NCBI GenBank assembly: GCA_905234535.1
Contig: CAJOII010000003.1
Location: 1-49,543, forward strand
Length of the DNA stretch: 49,543 bases
Origin: an uncultured Ruminococcus sp.
Lineage (GTDB): Bacteria > Bacillota > Clostridia > Oscillospirales > Acutalibacteraceae
Direction of reading: 5' to 3'
The position numbers and the translations under genes were made by a program. Shown here piece by piece: positions 16,914-25,585 of this stretch; within the stretch, counting starts at the first letter, position 1; each line of letters starts with the position of its first letter. The notes beneath the pieces are model-generated. The model saw only the letters and a program-made list of their open reading frames with translations, had not been told where the DNA came from and made no database searches.

Positions 16914-18197
16914 ATGAAAAGTTTCATCTTAAAAGGCGATATCGCCTACAGTATCTCAAAAGAGAGAACAGAATACCTTGAGAATGCGTACCTTGTCTGC
17001 GAGGACGGGGTATCAAAGGGCGTGTTCCGCTCTCTGCCGGAAGAATACGCTCATCTCCCGTTGTCCGACAGAACGGGCAAGCTGATCATACCGGGACTTG
17101 TCGACCTGCATATCCACGCGCCGCAGTTTGCGTACAGGGGGCTTGGGATGGATATGGAACTGCTCGACTGGCTGAACGCTTACGCCTTTCCCGAAGAAGC
17201 GAAATATAATGATCTCGCATACGCCGAACGGGCGTATACGATCTTCTCACAGGCGATGAAGAACTGCGCTACCACGCGCGCGTGTGTCTTCTCGACCTTA
17301 CACAAGGACGCGACCGTCCTTTTGATGGAACAGCTCGAGTATTCGGGCATTGTCAGTTATGTCGGCAAGGTGAATATGGACCGCGAGTCCCCCGAAAGCT
17401 ACAAAGAAGCGTCGGCGGAAGAATCGCTCAAGTCTACGCGCGAGTGGATCGAAGAGACAAAAGGACGCTTTGAGAACACCTATCCGATCATCACCCCGCG
17501 CTTTGTGCCATCCTGTACAGGGGAGCTGCTCAAAGGGCTCTCAGAGCTCTCAGAAGAGTATGCCCTGCCGGTGCAGTCGCACCTGTCCGAGAACCCTTCG
17601 GAGGTGGAGCTGGTAAGAACGCTTGAGCCTCTCTGTCCGTTCTACGGCGCGGTGTATGAGAAATACGCCCTTTTCGGCGGGGATAAAAAAACGGTGATGG
17701 CGCACTGTGTCTATTCATCCGACGAGGAGATCCGCCTGATGAAACAAAACGGCGTATATATCGCCCACTGTCCCGCGTCGAATATGAATGTCTCGTCCGG
17801 TATCGCGCCTGTCAGAAAATATCTTGACGCAGACCTGCACATCGGGCTCGGCTCTGATGTCGCGGGAGGACAAACCGAGAGCCTATTCTCCACCATCGTC
17901 GAAGCGGTGCAGAACTCGAAGCTCTACTGGCGTGTCGTCGATCAGAAGTATCCTCCGCTTCGGTTCGAAGAAGCGTTCTATCTCGCGACCAAGGGCGGGG
18001 GGTCCTTCTTCGGCAAGGTCGGATCCTTTGAAGAAGGATATGAATTCGACGCCCTCGTCTTTGACGACAGCAGAATCAGACATCCGCAGAAGCTCTCTCT
18101 CCCCGAGCGCCTCGAGCGCCTCGTCTACTTAGGCGGCGACAGGAGATGTATGAAGGAGAAGTATGTGAGAGGGACTCAAATTGATTTGGATGAATGA
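16914..18197 (+). CDS. guaD: Guanine deaminase
   Basis: Zn amidohydrolase converting guanine to xanthine and ammonia; 427 aa from the second Met (an upstream ATG at 16893 would add seven residues; neither has a clear ribosome site). Seen: PGLVDLHIHAPQFAYRGLGMD with the HxH metal site and the guanine deaminase-type APQ, metal His in QSHLSENPSEVE, MAHCVYSSDEEI, AHCPASNMNVSSGIAP and metal Asp in GLGSDVAGG. It stands alone on the plus strand, between the transporter operon and arcC, and corresponds to ygfP/guaD of the E. coli purine region. The product xanthine would feed the surrounding pathway. Confidence 0.93.
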   Translation: MKSFILKGDIAYSISKERTEYLENAYLVCEDGVSKGVFRSLPEEYAHLPLSDRTGKLIIPGLVDLHIHAPQFAYRGLGMDMELLDWLNAYAFPEEAKYNDLAYAERAYTIFSQAMKNCATTRACVFSTLHKDATVLLMEQLEYSGIVSYVGKVNMDRESPESYKEASAEESLKSTREWIEETKGRFENTYPIITPRFVPSCTGELLKGLSELSEEYALPVQSHLSENPSEVELVRTLEPLCPFYGAVYEKYALFGGDKKTVMAHCVYSSDEEIRLMKQNGVYIAHCPASNMNVSSGIAPVRKYLDADLHIGLGSDVAGGQTESLFSTIVEAVQNSKLYWRVVDQKYPPLRFEEAFYLATKGGGSFFGKVGSFEEGYEFDALVFDDSRIRHPQKLSLPERLERLVYLGGDRRCMKEKYVRGTQIDLDE

Positions 18198-18222
18198 TTA
18201 ACAATTAATGATTAATGGCGAC

Positions 18223-18249
18223 GGATACTCGCTTTGCTCGAACAATTTT
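18223..18249. repeat. GAGCGAAGCGAGTAACC-type dispersed repeat, inverted copy
   Basis: The reverse complement of this segment (AAAATTGTTCGAGCAAAGCG then AGTATCC) aligns with 21957-21982 and 27047-27072. Confidence 0.6.
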
Positions 18250-18264
18250 TATATCAAACATAAT

Positions 18265-18305
18265 AAAAAAGCAGGTCGTTCAAATATGAACTTCCTGCTT
18301 TTCTT
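18265..18305. terminator. Bidirectional terminator between guaD and arcC
   Basis: AAAAGCAGG, TC, GTTC, loop, GAAC, TT, CCTGCTTTT: two-part stem with A/T runs on both sides, suited to the converging guaD (plus) and arcC (minus) transcripts. Confidence 0.85.
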
Positions 18306-18370
18306 ATACATTTCAATAGGAATCAGGTGCGGACAGCGTCCGCCCACAGCTATTAATCATTCATCAATAA

Positions 18371-19306
18371 TCATTCATTATCAAAGGTTGTTCCCGCCTT
18401 GCCCTCGACGGCGGCTTTCGCCTGACATAGGGAGGCGATGACTGCCGCTCTGCCCGGCTTCGATGAAACGAAACGCGCGCACGCGGCGACCTTCTCATAC
18501 ATACTGCCCTTCGCAAATTGTCCCTCGCTGAGATACCGCTCGGCGTCCGCCGCAGAAAGGGTATCGAGCACGCGCTCGGTCTGCTTGTTGAAATCGAGCG
18601 CAACCCTGTCGACCGCTGTGAGGATCAACAGCATATCGGCGTCGATCTTCTCCGCCAAAAGCTCCGAGCAGTAGTCCTTATCGATCACGGCGGCGCAGCC
18701 TTTCAGGAATTCGCCCTTCTGACGAACGGGGATACCGCCTCCTCCGCAGCAGATGACGACGCTGCCGCTGTCGGACGCCGCTCTGATCGCATCGAGCTCG
18801 ATGATCCGCTGCGGCATCGGAGACGCTACCACGCGGCGCCAACCTCTGCCGGCGTCTTCAGCGACGGTGTAGCCGTAGCGCTCCTTCATACTCTGTGCCT
18901 GTTCTTCGGTCATGAACTTGCCGATCGGCTTGGAGGGGTTCTTCATCGCCGGGTCGGCGTTGTCCACCTCTACCTGCGTGATGATGGTGGCGACGGGCCT
19001 CTCGATCCCTCTGCGGGTCAGCTCCTTCCGCAGCGCGTTCTGCAGGTCATAGCCGATATACGCCTGGCTCATCGCGACACACATTGAGAGGGTGGTCTTC
19101 TCTTCTGTCGGGTCTTCGAGCATCAACGCGTTCATCGCGGAGTCGATCTTGCCTACCTGCGGGCCGTTGCCGTGGGTCAGAAGGACGGTGTGTCCCTCTT
19201 CGATCAGATCGGCGATCGCCGAGGCGGTGACCTTCACCGCTTTATATTGTTCTGTCAGATTTTTGCCCAGAGCGTTCCCGCCGAGGGCAACTATGATTTT
19301 CAGCAT
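18371..19306 (-). CDS. arcC: Carbamate kinase
   Basis: Makes ATP from carbamoyl phosphate and ADP, giving carbamate (NH3 + CO2). The 311 aa length is usual. Seen: IVALGGNALGKN, LLTHGNGPQVGKID, AMSQAYIGYDLQNAL, the GRGWRRVVASPMPQ region, VVICCGGGGIPV, AAVIDKDYCSELLAEKIDADMLLILT. It follows ygeW by 3 bp and equals yqeA of the E. coli cluster. With no arginine deiminase gene nearby, its carbamoyl phosphate most likely comes from YgeW (inference). This would be the ATP-yielding step of the purine island. Confidence 0.95.
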   Translation of the reverse strand: MLKIIVALGGNALGKNLTEQYKAVKVTASAIADLIEEGHTVLLTHGNGPQVGKIDSAMNALMLEDPTEEKTTLSMCVAMSQAYIGYDLQNALRKELTRRGIERPVATIITQVEVDNADPAMKNPSKPIGKFMTEEQAQSMKERYGYTVAEDAGRGWRRVVASPMPQRIIELDAIRAASDSGSVVICCGGGGIPVRQKGEFLKGCAAVIDKDYCSELLAEKIDADMLLILTAVDRVALDFNKQTERVLDTLSAADAERYLSEGQFAKGSMYEKVAACARFVSSKPGRAAVIASLCQAKAAVEGKAGTTFDNE

Positions 19307-19309
19307 ATT

Positions 19310-20506
19310 TTATTCAAATTCTTTTCTGTTCTTCGCTCTCTCTTCGAGCGCTTCGAGCGCTGACGCGGGATCCTTCACCTTTGCGAGAAAGATCATCGCC
19401 GCGATGATGTAGGGCTTGTAGGATGCCTGCTTATACAACGGCTTGCGGTAACGGTCGAACACAGACGCCGCTACCTCGCCCTCCTTACACGATACATCGG
19501 TGATATCGGCGGGCAGGCAGTGCAGATACAGCGCCCTGCCGTCCTTGGTGGACGCCATCAGCTCCTCGGTGCACTCCCAGTCCTTGTGCTGGGCGTTCTC
19601 TTTAAGGAGCTTCTTCTCCAAGCGGTCGATGCCGTCGAAGTCCGCTTTCGCATACAGGTCGGTCCTCTCTTCCATCGCGGAGAAGGACGCCCACGACTTG
19701 GGATAGACGATGTCGGCGTCTTTGAACGCTTCTTTCATATCATTACATTTCTTGAAGCTGCCGCCGTACTTTAAGGCATTCTCTTTCGCGATCTCCTCGA
19801 CCTCGGGCATGATGTCATAGCCCTCGGGGTGAGCGAGCACGACATCCATCCCGAAGCGGGTGAACAGTCCGACCACGCCCTGCGGCACGGACAAGGGCTT
19901 GCCGTAGGAGGGGGAGTACGCCCATGTCATCGCGACCTTCTTGCCTTTCAGGTTCTCGACGCCGCCGAACTCGTGGATCACATGGAGCATATCCGCCATG
20001 CACTGGGTGGGATGGTCGATATCGCACTGAAGGTTGACCAAGGTCGGCTTCTGCTCGAGAACACCGTCCTCATAGCCCTCCTTGAGGGCTTCTGCGACTT
20101 GCTTTTGATAGGTATGGCCCTTGCCGATATACATATCGTCGCGGATACCCACCACATCCGCCATGAAGGAGATCATGTTGGCGGTCTCTCGAACGGTCTC
20201 TCCGTGAGCGATCTGGCTCTTGCCCTCGTCTAAGTCCTGCACCTCGATGCCGAGCAGGTTGCAGGCGGAAGAGAACGAGAAGCGCGTTCTCGTCGAATTA
20301 TCGCGGAAGTTCGAGATGCCGAGCCCCGAGTCGAAGATCTTGCACGAGATATTGCGCTCTCTGAGGTCTCTCAAAGCGTCCGCGACCGCGAACACCGCCT
20401 CGATCTCATCGTCGGTCTTGTCCCATGTGAGGAAGAAGTCGTTCTCATACATATTCGCGATCGAAAGCTCTCTGAGCTTCTTCGCCATTTCCTGATTCTT
20501 GCTCAT
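19310..20506 (-). CDS. ygeW: Knotted carbamoyltransferase YgeW
   Basis: Aspartate/ornithine carbamoyltransferase-fold protein, 398 aa against 396 for E. coli YgeW. The ATG at 20506 is chosen because GAGGAGAG stands just upstream; a TTG further up gives six extra residues. Seen: carbamoyl-phosphate loop STRTR at 71-75, CDIDHPTQCMADM, the SYGKPLSVPQG knot region, and HCLPAD. The YgeW group is not an ATCase or OTCase by known activity and occurs in anaerobic purine-utilisation clusters. Here ygeY overlaps or abuts upstream and arcC lies 3 bp downstream, which fits phosphorolysis of a carbamoylated amino acid or oxamate-like intermediate (inference). Confidence 0.93.
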   Translation of the reverse strand: MSKNQEMAKKLRELSIANMYENDFFLTWDKTDDEIEAVFAVADALRDLRERNISCKIFDSGLGISNFRDNSTRTRFSFSSACNLLGIEVQDLDEGKSQIAHGETVRETANMISFMADVVGIRDDMYIGKGHTYQKQVAEALKEGYEDGVLEQKPTLVNLQCDIDHPTQCMADMLHVIHEFGGVENLKGKKVAMTWAYSPSYGKPLSVPQGVVGLFTRFGMDVVLAHPEGYDIMPEVEEIAKENALKYGGSFKKCNDMKEAFKDADIVYPKSWASFSAMEERTDLYAKADFDGIDRLEKKLLKENAQHKDWECTEELMASTKDGRALYLHCLPADITDVSCKEGEVAASVFDRYRKPLYKQASYKPYIIAAMIFLAKVKDPASALEALEERAKNRKEFE

Positions 20507-20507
20507 T

Positions 20508-21707
20508 TTATCTCTCCTCGTCAAAGCACATCGGTACCGCGGCGTATACCGCGGCGCAGCGGACTAAGTCTTCTTTCCAGGTGATCTCGTTGGGCGCGTG
20601 CGCCTGCGCCTCCGCGCCGGGACCGAACCCGACGCACGGGATCGAGAAGCGTCCCATGATCGAGACCGCGTTGGTAGAGAAGGTCCACTTGTCGACTCTC
20701 GGCTCGCCGTACATCCCCTTGTGGGACGCGACGACCGCTTTCAAGGCGGGATGATCCTCGTCGACCACCCATGTCGGGAAGAAGCACTCGGTCGGATAGA
20801 CCAGTCCGGTGTAGGACGGACGGTCATACTTGTACATCGAGACCTCTGCGCCGTATTTCTTTACGCTCGGGAGAGCACGGATCTCTTCCAAAGCCGACTC
20901 CCATGTCTCGCCGTTCGTGAGTCTTCTGTCCAAAGAGATCGCCGCGAAATCCGCCACCGCGCAGCGCGAGGGGGAGTTATAGAACTGCTGTGACACCGTA
21001 ACGGTGCCTTTGCCTAAAAATTCATCGTAGTGCAGACGCTCGTTGAGCGCTTTGACATCCAAGATGATCTCAGCCATCTTGTAGATCGCGTTGTCGCCTC
21101 TCTCGGGAGCGGAGCCGTGGCAGGAGACGCCCTTGACCTCGACCCGGATCTCCATCCTGCCTCTCTGACCGCGGTAGATGCCCCGATCGGTGGGCTCGGT
21201 GATGACGACGAACTCCGGGGTGATACCGAGCTCGTTGTGGATATACTGCCAGCATAAGCCGTCACAGTCTTCTTCCTGAACGGTGCCGGTGACGAGCACC
21301 TTGAAGCCCTCGGGGATCAGCCCTAAATCCTTCATGATCTTCGCGCCGTAGACCGCCGATACTACGCCGCCGGTCTGGTCAGAGGTACCTCTGCCGCCGA
21401 TCTCGGTCTCGTTCTCGTAGCCCTTGTAGGGGTCGAACTTCCAGTTCGAAAGCTCTCCGAGACCCACGGTGTCGATATGACCGTCGAAGGCGATGATCCT
21501 CTCGCCATCTCCCATCTCTCCGAGAACATTGCCCATCGGGTCAATGCAGGCTTTGTCGAAGCCTAAGGTCTGCATCTCTTCCAAGATCCTTTTCGCGACC
21601 TTCTCTTCCTCTGCCGATTCGCTCGGGATCGCCACGAGCTCCCGAAGGAAGCGGGTCATATCCTTCTCATAATTTTCAGCGGCTTTTTTAACAGCGTCAA
21701 AGTTCAT
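20508..21707 (-). CDS. ygeY: YgeY-family selenium metabolism-linked M20 hydrolase
   Basis: Metallo-hydrolase of the M20/ArgE/DapE superfamily, 399 aa (E. coli YgeY 403). The ATG at 21707 is chosen: AGGACA precedes it, and upstream in-frame starts lie in or before the promoter at 21769-21796. Seen: [12 protein letters not shown] with metal His/Asp, [13 protein letters not shown] with metal Asp, [11 protein letters not shown] with the general base and metal Glu pair, [15 protein letters not shown], and [15 protein letters not shown] with the final metal His. It leads the ygeY-ygeW-arcC operon. The substrate in purine breakdown is not settled; it likely removes an N-acyl or carbamoyl group. Confidence 0.92.
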   Translation of the reverse strand: MNFDAVKKAAENYEKDMTRFLRELVAIPSESAEEEKVAKRILEEMQTLGFDKACIDPMGNVLGEMGDGERIIAFDGHIDTVGLGELSNWKFDPYKGYENETEIGGRGTSDQTGGVVSAVYGAKIMKDLGLIPEGFKVLVTGTVQEEDCDGLCWQYIHNELGITPEFVVITEPTDRGIYRGQRGRMEIRVEVKGVSCHGSAPERGDNAIYKMAEIILDVKALNERLHYDEFLGKGTVTVSQQFYNSPSRCAVADFAAISLDRRLTNGETWESALEEIRALPSVKKYGAEVSMYKYDRPSYTGLVYPTECFFPTWVVDEDHPALKAVVASHKGMYGEPRVDKWTFSTNAVSIMGRFSIPCVGFGPGAEAQAHAPNEITWKEDLVRCAAVYAAVPMCFDEER

Positions 21708-21768
21708 CTTGTCCTGTCCCCTTTGATCCATTTGATTATACTGTGAAAACGCTCTCACATACACTATC

Positions 21769-21796
21769 ATTATACTATAGAAAACGCGCAAGTCAA
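21769..21796 (-). promoter_or_regulatory. Promoter of ygeY-ygeW-arcC
   Basis: TTGACT (21796-21791), 16 bp spacer, TATAAT (21774-21769) on the minus strand; leader about 55 nt. Confidence 0.85.
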
Positions 21797-21859
21797 ATAC
21801 AAAAATGACTTTTTCTAAAAAATTTTTAGGATTTATGAAAAAAATTATGGAAAAGGGGA

Positions 21860-21888
21860 TTGATAAAGATTTTGATTTATATTACAAT
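21860..21888 (+). promoter_or_regulatory. Promoter of DauR-like regulator operon
   Basis: TTGATA (21860-21865), 17 bp spacer, TACAAT (21883-21888); leader of about 140 nt made largely of repeat sequence. Confidence 0.75.
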
Positions 21889-22016
21889 ATAGTGAAGAAC
21901 GAAAAGCTAAGAACTAAGAATGGCGGGCGGGACACCCGCGCCCGCTTTATAAAAATAAAATATCCGAGCGAAGCGAGTAACCTTCACTCTTACCTCTTAC
22001 CTCTTAGCTCTTCACT
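21889..22016. repeat. Composite intergenic repeat, copy 1
   Basis: Order of blocks: GTGAAGAACGAAAAGCTAAG-like purine-rich run, GC hairpin GGGCGGG ACA CCCGCGCCC, AAAATATCCGAGCGAAGCGA then GTAACC, and a pyrimidine-rich CTCTTACCTCTTACCTCTTA run inverse to the first block. The same block order recurs at 26974-27095. Confidence 0.7.
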
Positions 22017-22033
22017 CAAAAAGGGGGTCTTTC

Positions 22034-22705
22034 ATGTTAGATAAACAGCTATTCGAAACCTTGAAGAGTATCGCTCACGCGATCGCGCTGCACTACGGCA
22101 AAAACTGTGAGGTGCTGATCCACGATCTGACCTCGGACAGCGCCGCGGAACACTCGATCGTCTATATTGAAAACGGCGAGGTCACCGGCAGAAAGATCGG
22201 CGACGGCGCCTCCAAGGTAGTGCTCAAACAGCTCCAGAGCCACTCACAGGATGAGCGTGATCAAATCGGCTACTTCACCAAGACCCCGGACGGCAAGCTC
22301 CTGAAATCCACCACCGTCTACATCAAGGACAAGAAGGGCGAGATCTCCGCGATCTTCTCGGTCAACCACGACATCACCGCGCTCTCGGTCGCGTCGTCCG
22401 CCATCAGCGAGATGGTCTCTCCCATCGAGCAGAGCAAGGACGGCTACGCCAAGATTACACAGAATGTCAACGATCTGTTAGATGATCTGATCTGGGAGGC
22501 GACCGAGATGATCGGCAAACCGGTCGCCATGATGAACAAGGAGGACAAGATCCGTGCCGTCAGGTTCCTAAACTCGAAGGGCGCACTCCTCATCACTAAG
22601 TCCGGAGACAAGATCTCCAAGCACTTCGGCATCTCAAAATTTACACTCTATTCTTACATAGATATCAGTAAAGAAGATCACAAGGAGGATACACAGAATG
22701 ATTGA
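22034..22705 (+). CDS. YheO-PAS / DauR-like HTH transcriptional regulator
   Basis: Regulator of 223 aa with an N-terminal YheO-like PAS domain (about residues 5-115; HYGKNCEVLIHDLTSD, IGDGASKVVLKQ, ISAIFSVNHDITAL) and a C-terminal helix-turn-helix (about 165-212; DKIRAVRFLNSKGALLITKS then GDKISKHFGISKFTLYSYI). This matches the DauR group, whose characterised member represses a D-amino-acid gene set. GGGGG lies upstream of the ATG. Its stop overlaps the next start by 8 bp (ATGATTGA), tying it to the two PLP enzymes. Likely the local regulator of the island; which palindromes it binds is unknown. Confidence 0.85.
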   Translation: MLDKQLFETLKSIAHAIALHYGKNCEVLIHDLTSDSAAEHSIVYIENGEVTGRKIGDGASKVVLKQLQSHSQDERDQIGYFTKTPDGKLLKSTTVYIKDKKGEISAIFSVNHDITALSVASSAISEMVSPIEQSKDGYAKITQNVNDLLDDLIWEATEMIGKPVAMMNKEDKIRAVRFLNSKGALLITKSGDKISKHFGISKFTLYSYIDISKEDHKEDTQND

Positions 22706-24164
22706 TTTTACCGTAAACCCGGAAGGACTGAAACATAATATCGAAAAGGCGCGGGAGAACAACATCGTCATCCCGACCATCCGTCAGATGCGTCATCCCG
22801 AGACCATCCCCGAACGCACTAAGGAGAAGCTCAGGCAGACCGGTCTGTGGGATGTCGATCCCGTCAACCTCTTCCGCATCACATGGAAGAACGAAGCGAA
22901 GGAGAAGGGCGGGCTGTTTCAGGAGGTGCCGAACTTCGTAGAGCTGCCCTCGTCTCTCACCGGCGTCAAGGCGAGGATCGTCGCCATGGCGGGCAAATGG
23001 TTCCCCACCGGCTGTCACAAGGTCGGCGCGTCATTCGGGTGCTTAGCTCCTAAGCTTGTCACCGGACAGTTTGACGCTACCGTTCACAAGGCGGTGTGGC
23101 CTTCTACCGGCAACTACTGCCGCGGCGGTGCGTTCAACTCGAAGCTGCTCGCGTGCGACTCGATCGCGATCCTGCCCGAGGAGATGAGCAGAGAGCGCTT
23201 CGACTGGCTCAAGAGCATCGCGGGCGAGATTATCGCGACCCCCGGCTGTGAGAGCAATGTCAAGGAGATCTTTGACAAGACCAACGAGCTCAAACAGCGT
23301 CCGGATGTCATGATCTTCAACCAGTTCGAGGAGATGGGCAATCCGCTGTGGCACTACAATGTCACGGGATATGCGCTCGGTGACCTCTTCGAAGCGGTCA
23401 AGCGCGACGGCGACAAGCTCGCGGGCGCGTGCTTTACCTCCGGCTCCGCGGGTACGATGTCCGCGGGCGACTACTTAAAAGAGCAGTATCCCGGTATGAA
23501 GCTCGCCGTGGGCGAAGCGCTGCAGTGTCCCACCATCTTGGAGAATGGCTTCGGCGGTCACAGGATCGAGGGTATCGGCGACAAGCACATCCCCTTCATC
23601 CATAATGTCAAGAACACCGATATGGCGATCGCGATCGACGACGAGGACTCTCAGAGACTCCTTCGCCTCTTCAACACCAAAGAGGGCAAGGCGTATCTGA
23701 CCGATGTCTTAAAGCTCGACCCCGAGCTGGTCGAGAAGCTCTCGTGGCTCGGCATCTCCGGCATTGCGAATGTGCTGTGCTGTATCAAGATGGCAAAGTA
23801 CTACGAGCTCTCAGAGCACGATGTCGTGATGACCGTGCTGACCGACAGCGCTGTGATGTATCAGTCGAGGATCGATGAGCTGAACGCCCTCTACGGCGCA
23901 TACTCCAAGACCCACGCACTGCTCGACCACAGCCTGCATATGCTCAACTTGAAGACCGACAATATGCTCGAGCTTCGATACACCGACAGAAAGCGCATCC
24001 ACAACCTCAAGTATTACACCTGGGTCGAACAGCAGGACAAGACCAAAGAAGAGCTCGACGCCCTCTGGTACGATACCGAGAACACCTGGGACGCAGTGCA
24101 TAAAGACTCCGAGAAGCTCGACGAGATGATTGAAGCCTTTAACGAAGAAGTAGGGCTGATTTAA
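22698..24164 (+). CDS. PLP-dependent fold-type-II enzyme, TrpB-like, function unknown
   Basis: 488 aa protein of the tryptophan synthase beta/cysteine synthase superfamily. Probable PLP Lys108 in FPTGCHKVGASFG, which parallels the TGAHK context of TrpB. WPSTGNYCRGGAFNSK looks like the substrate-carboxylate loop, and TSGSAGTMSAGDYL the glycine-rich phosphate loop. C-terminal segments such as GISGIANVLCCIKMAKYYEL are conserved in a family often annotated only as a PLP-dependent enzyme. It is translationally coupled to the DauR-like regulator and followed by a second PLP enzyme. I cannot name the substrate. An amino-acid ammonia-lyase or beta-elimination role at the end of purine breakdown, in place of YgeX, is a hypothesis. 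Confidence 0.75.
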   Translation: MIDFTVNPEGLKHNIEKARENNIVIPTIRQMRHPETIPERTKEKLRQTGLWDVDPVNLFRITWKNEAKEKGGLFQEVPNFVELPSSLTGVKARIVAMAGKWFPTGCHKVGASFGCLAPKLVTGQFDATVHKAVWPSTGNYCRGGAFNSKLLACDSIAILPEEMSRERFDWLKSIAGEIIATPGCESNVKEIFDKTNELKQRPDVMIFNQFEEMGNPLWHYNVTGYALGDLFEAVKRDGDKLAGACFTSGSAGTMSAGDYLKEQYPGMKLAVGEALQCPTILENGFGGHRIEGIGDKHIPFIHNVKNTDMAIAIDDEDSQRLLRLFNTKEGKAYLTDVLKLDPELVEKLSWLGISGIANVLCCIKMAKYYELSEHDVVMTVLTDSAVMYQSRIDELNALYGAYSKTHALLDHSLHMLNLKTDNMLELRYTDRKRIHNLKYYTWVEQQDKTKEELDALWYDTENTWDAVHKDSEKLDEMIEAFNEEVGLI

Positions 24165-24180
24165 TTCAGATTTTTTTGTC

Positions 24181-25407
24181 ATGAGAAATGTTAAATATTT
24201 AAAATGCACGAGATGCTCGAGAGAGTACCCCGCTCTGCCCGATATGACCACCTGCGACTGCGGCGGGATCCTCGATGTCGTCTACGACTATGACTCTATC
24301 CGGACATCCCTCACCAAAGAGACGCTGAGAGAGCGCGCAGACCACACCATGTGGCGCTACAGAGAGCTGCTCCCGATCGAAGAAGACACCGTCCCGCAGG
24401 GACTGAGAGTCGGATCCTCTCCACTCTATGAGTCCGAGAGGATCGCAGAGGATCTCGGGATAAAAAAGCTCTATATCAAGGACGACGGCTTCAACCCCAC
24501 TTCATCCTTAAAGGACCGCGCCTCCGCCATGGCGGTCACTAAGGCGAAAGAAGCAGGGTACTCCACCATCGCCTGTTCCTCCACCGGCAACGCCGCCTCG
24601 TCCTTAGCGGGCAACGCCGCAGCATCGGGGATCAAGACCTATATCTTCGTCCCCTCCCGCGCGCCGAAGGGCAAGATCGCGCAGCTTCTCATGTTCGGAG
24701 CGAACCTGACGGCTGTGGACGGCTCATATGAAGAGACCTTTGAGCTGTCCAAAAAGGCGATCGACAAGTACGGCTGGTATAACCGCAACGCCGCCGTAAA
24801 CCCCTACCTCTCGGAAGGCAAGAAGACCGTCGCGCTCGAGATCTGCGAGCAGCTCGATTTCATCGCGCCAGATTTCGTCGCAGTGTCGGTCGGAGACGGC
24901 TGCACCATCGCGGGGGTATACAAGGGCTTCTACGATATGTATCGGATCGGTCTGATCGACAGGATCCCGCGCCTGATCAGCGTACAGGCAGAGGGCTGCT
25001 GTCCGATCAACACAGCGGTAAAAGAGAATACGCCGCTCAGAGCACAGGAAGAGAACACCTTTGCGGATTCTATCGCCGTGGGAGTACCGCGCAACGCCGA
25101 CAAGGCGATCAAAGCGATCAAAGACTCAGACGGTATCTGTGTGAATGTCTCCGACGATGAGATCCGAGAGGCGCAGAAGTATCTGGCGAAGAACGCGGGC
25201 GTCTTCGCGGAGCCCGCCGGCGCCGCCGCGACCGCGGGACTTCGAAAGCTCTGCCGTGAGGGAAAACTCGAAAAAGACGCGACCGTCGTCACTATCGCCA
25301 CCGGCAACGGCCTCAAGGACATCGACAGCGCGATCAAGACGGTCTCAGAGCCGATCCACTGCAAAAACGATCTCAAAGAGTTCGAGGAGAAATTCGGACT
25401 GAAATAA
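24181..25407 (+). CDS. Threonine synthase-like PLP enzyme
   Basis: 408 aa fold-type-II PLP enzyme with a Zn-ribbon-like N-terminus (Cys9, Cys12, Cys25, Cys27). It has the threonine synthase-type lysine context FNPTSSLKDRASA (Lys111), SSTGNAASSLAGNAAASG, and DGCTIAGVYKGF as the phosphate loop. Threonine synthase is the nearest textbook family, but the position, 16 bp after another PLP enzyme in a regulator operon inside a purine island and far from hom/thrB, argues for a catabolic beta- or gamma-elimination enzyme. No clear ribosome site precedes the ATG, so translation may be coupled. A strong terminator follows. Confidence 0.8.
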   Translation: MRNVKYLKCTRCSREYPALPDMTTCDCGGILDVVYDYDSIRTSLTKETLRERADHTMWRYRELLPIEEDTVPQGLRVGSSPLYESERIAEDLGIKKLYIKDDGFNPTSSLKDRASAMAVTKAKEAGYSTIACSSTGNAASSLAGNAAASGIKTYIFVPSRAPKGKIAQLLMFGANLTAVDGSYEETFELSKKAIDKYGWYNRNAAVNPYLSEGKKTVALEICEQLDFIAPDFVAVSVGDGCTIAGVYKGFYDMYRIGLIDRIPRLISVQAEGCCPINTAVKENTPLRAQEENTFADSIAVGVPRNADKAIKAIKDSDGICVNVSDDEIREAQKYLAKNAGVFAEPAGAAATAGLRKLCREGKLEKDATVVTIATGNGLKDIDSAIKTVSEPIHCKNDLKEFEEKFGLK

Positions 25408-25417
25408 ATGTTAAAAT

Positions 25418-25455
25418 CAGGGAGAGCCGACGAAGCTCTCCCTGTTGCTTTTTCA
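25418..25455 (+). terminator. Terminator of DauR-like/PLP operon
   Basis: CAGGGAGAGC/GCTCTCCCTG perfect 10 bp stem, 7 nt loop, then TTGCTTTTTC. Confidence 0.92.
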
Positions 25456-25558
25456 CGATATCCTGTTTTAGCATCTCTTTGAAATGTCCTGTGATTCCTA
25501 ATTCCTTATTAAAGAATTCCTCCCGCAACTCTTATCTCTTACCTCTTGATTCTTCACG

Positions 25559-25584
25559 AAAAAGCACCCCGCGGGGTGCTTTTT
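25559..25584 (-). terminator. Terminator of ssnA-ygfK-hydA operon
   Basis: AAAAAGCACCCC GC GGGGTGCTTTTT, a perfect palindrome with U-run in either direction, 1-2 bp from the hydA stop on the minus strand. Confidence 0.88.
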
Positions 25585-25585
25585 G

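Larger units (their letters stand above)
21708..22033. other. Divergent control region between ygeY and the DauR-like gene
   Basis: This gene-free stretch of about 320 bp holds the ygeY promoter (minus), a near-palindrome of CTAAAAA/TTTTTAG at 21815-21829, the promoter of the regulator (plus, 21860-21888) and a composite dispersed repeat within the regulator's leader (21889-22016). Both outward promoters could be controlled from here. Confidence 0.7.

Noticed and set aside
21815..21829. CTAAAAA/TTTTTAG near-palindrome as an operator
   Set aside because: It lies in a strongly A/T-biased stretch where such symmetry is common; noted only in the region entry.
24181..25407. Housekeeping threonine synthase (thrC)
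   Set aside because: Family resemblance is real, but the gene context is a regulator-PLP operon in a catabolic island with no hom or thrB; kept as threonine synthase-like.
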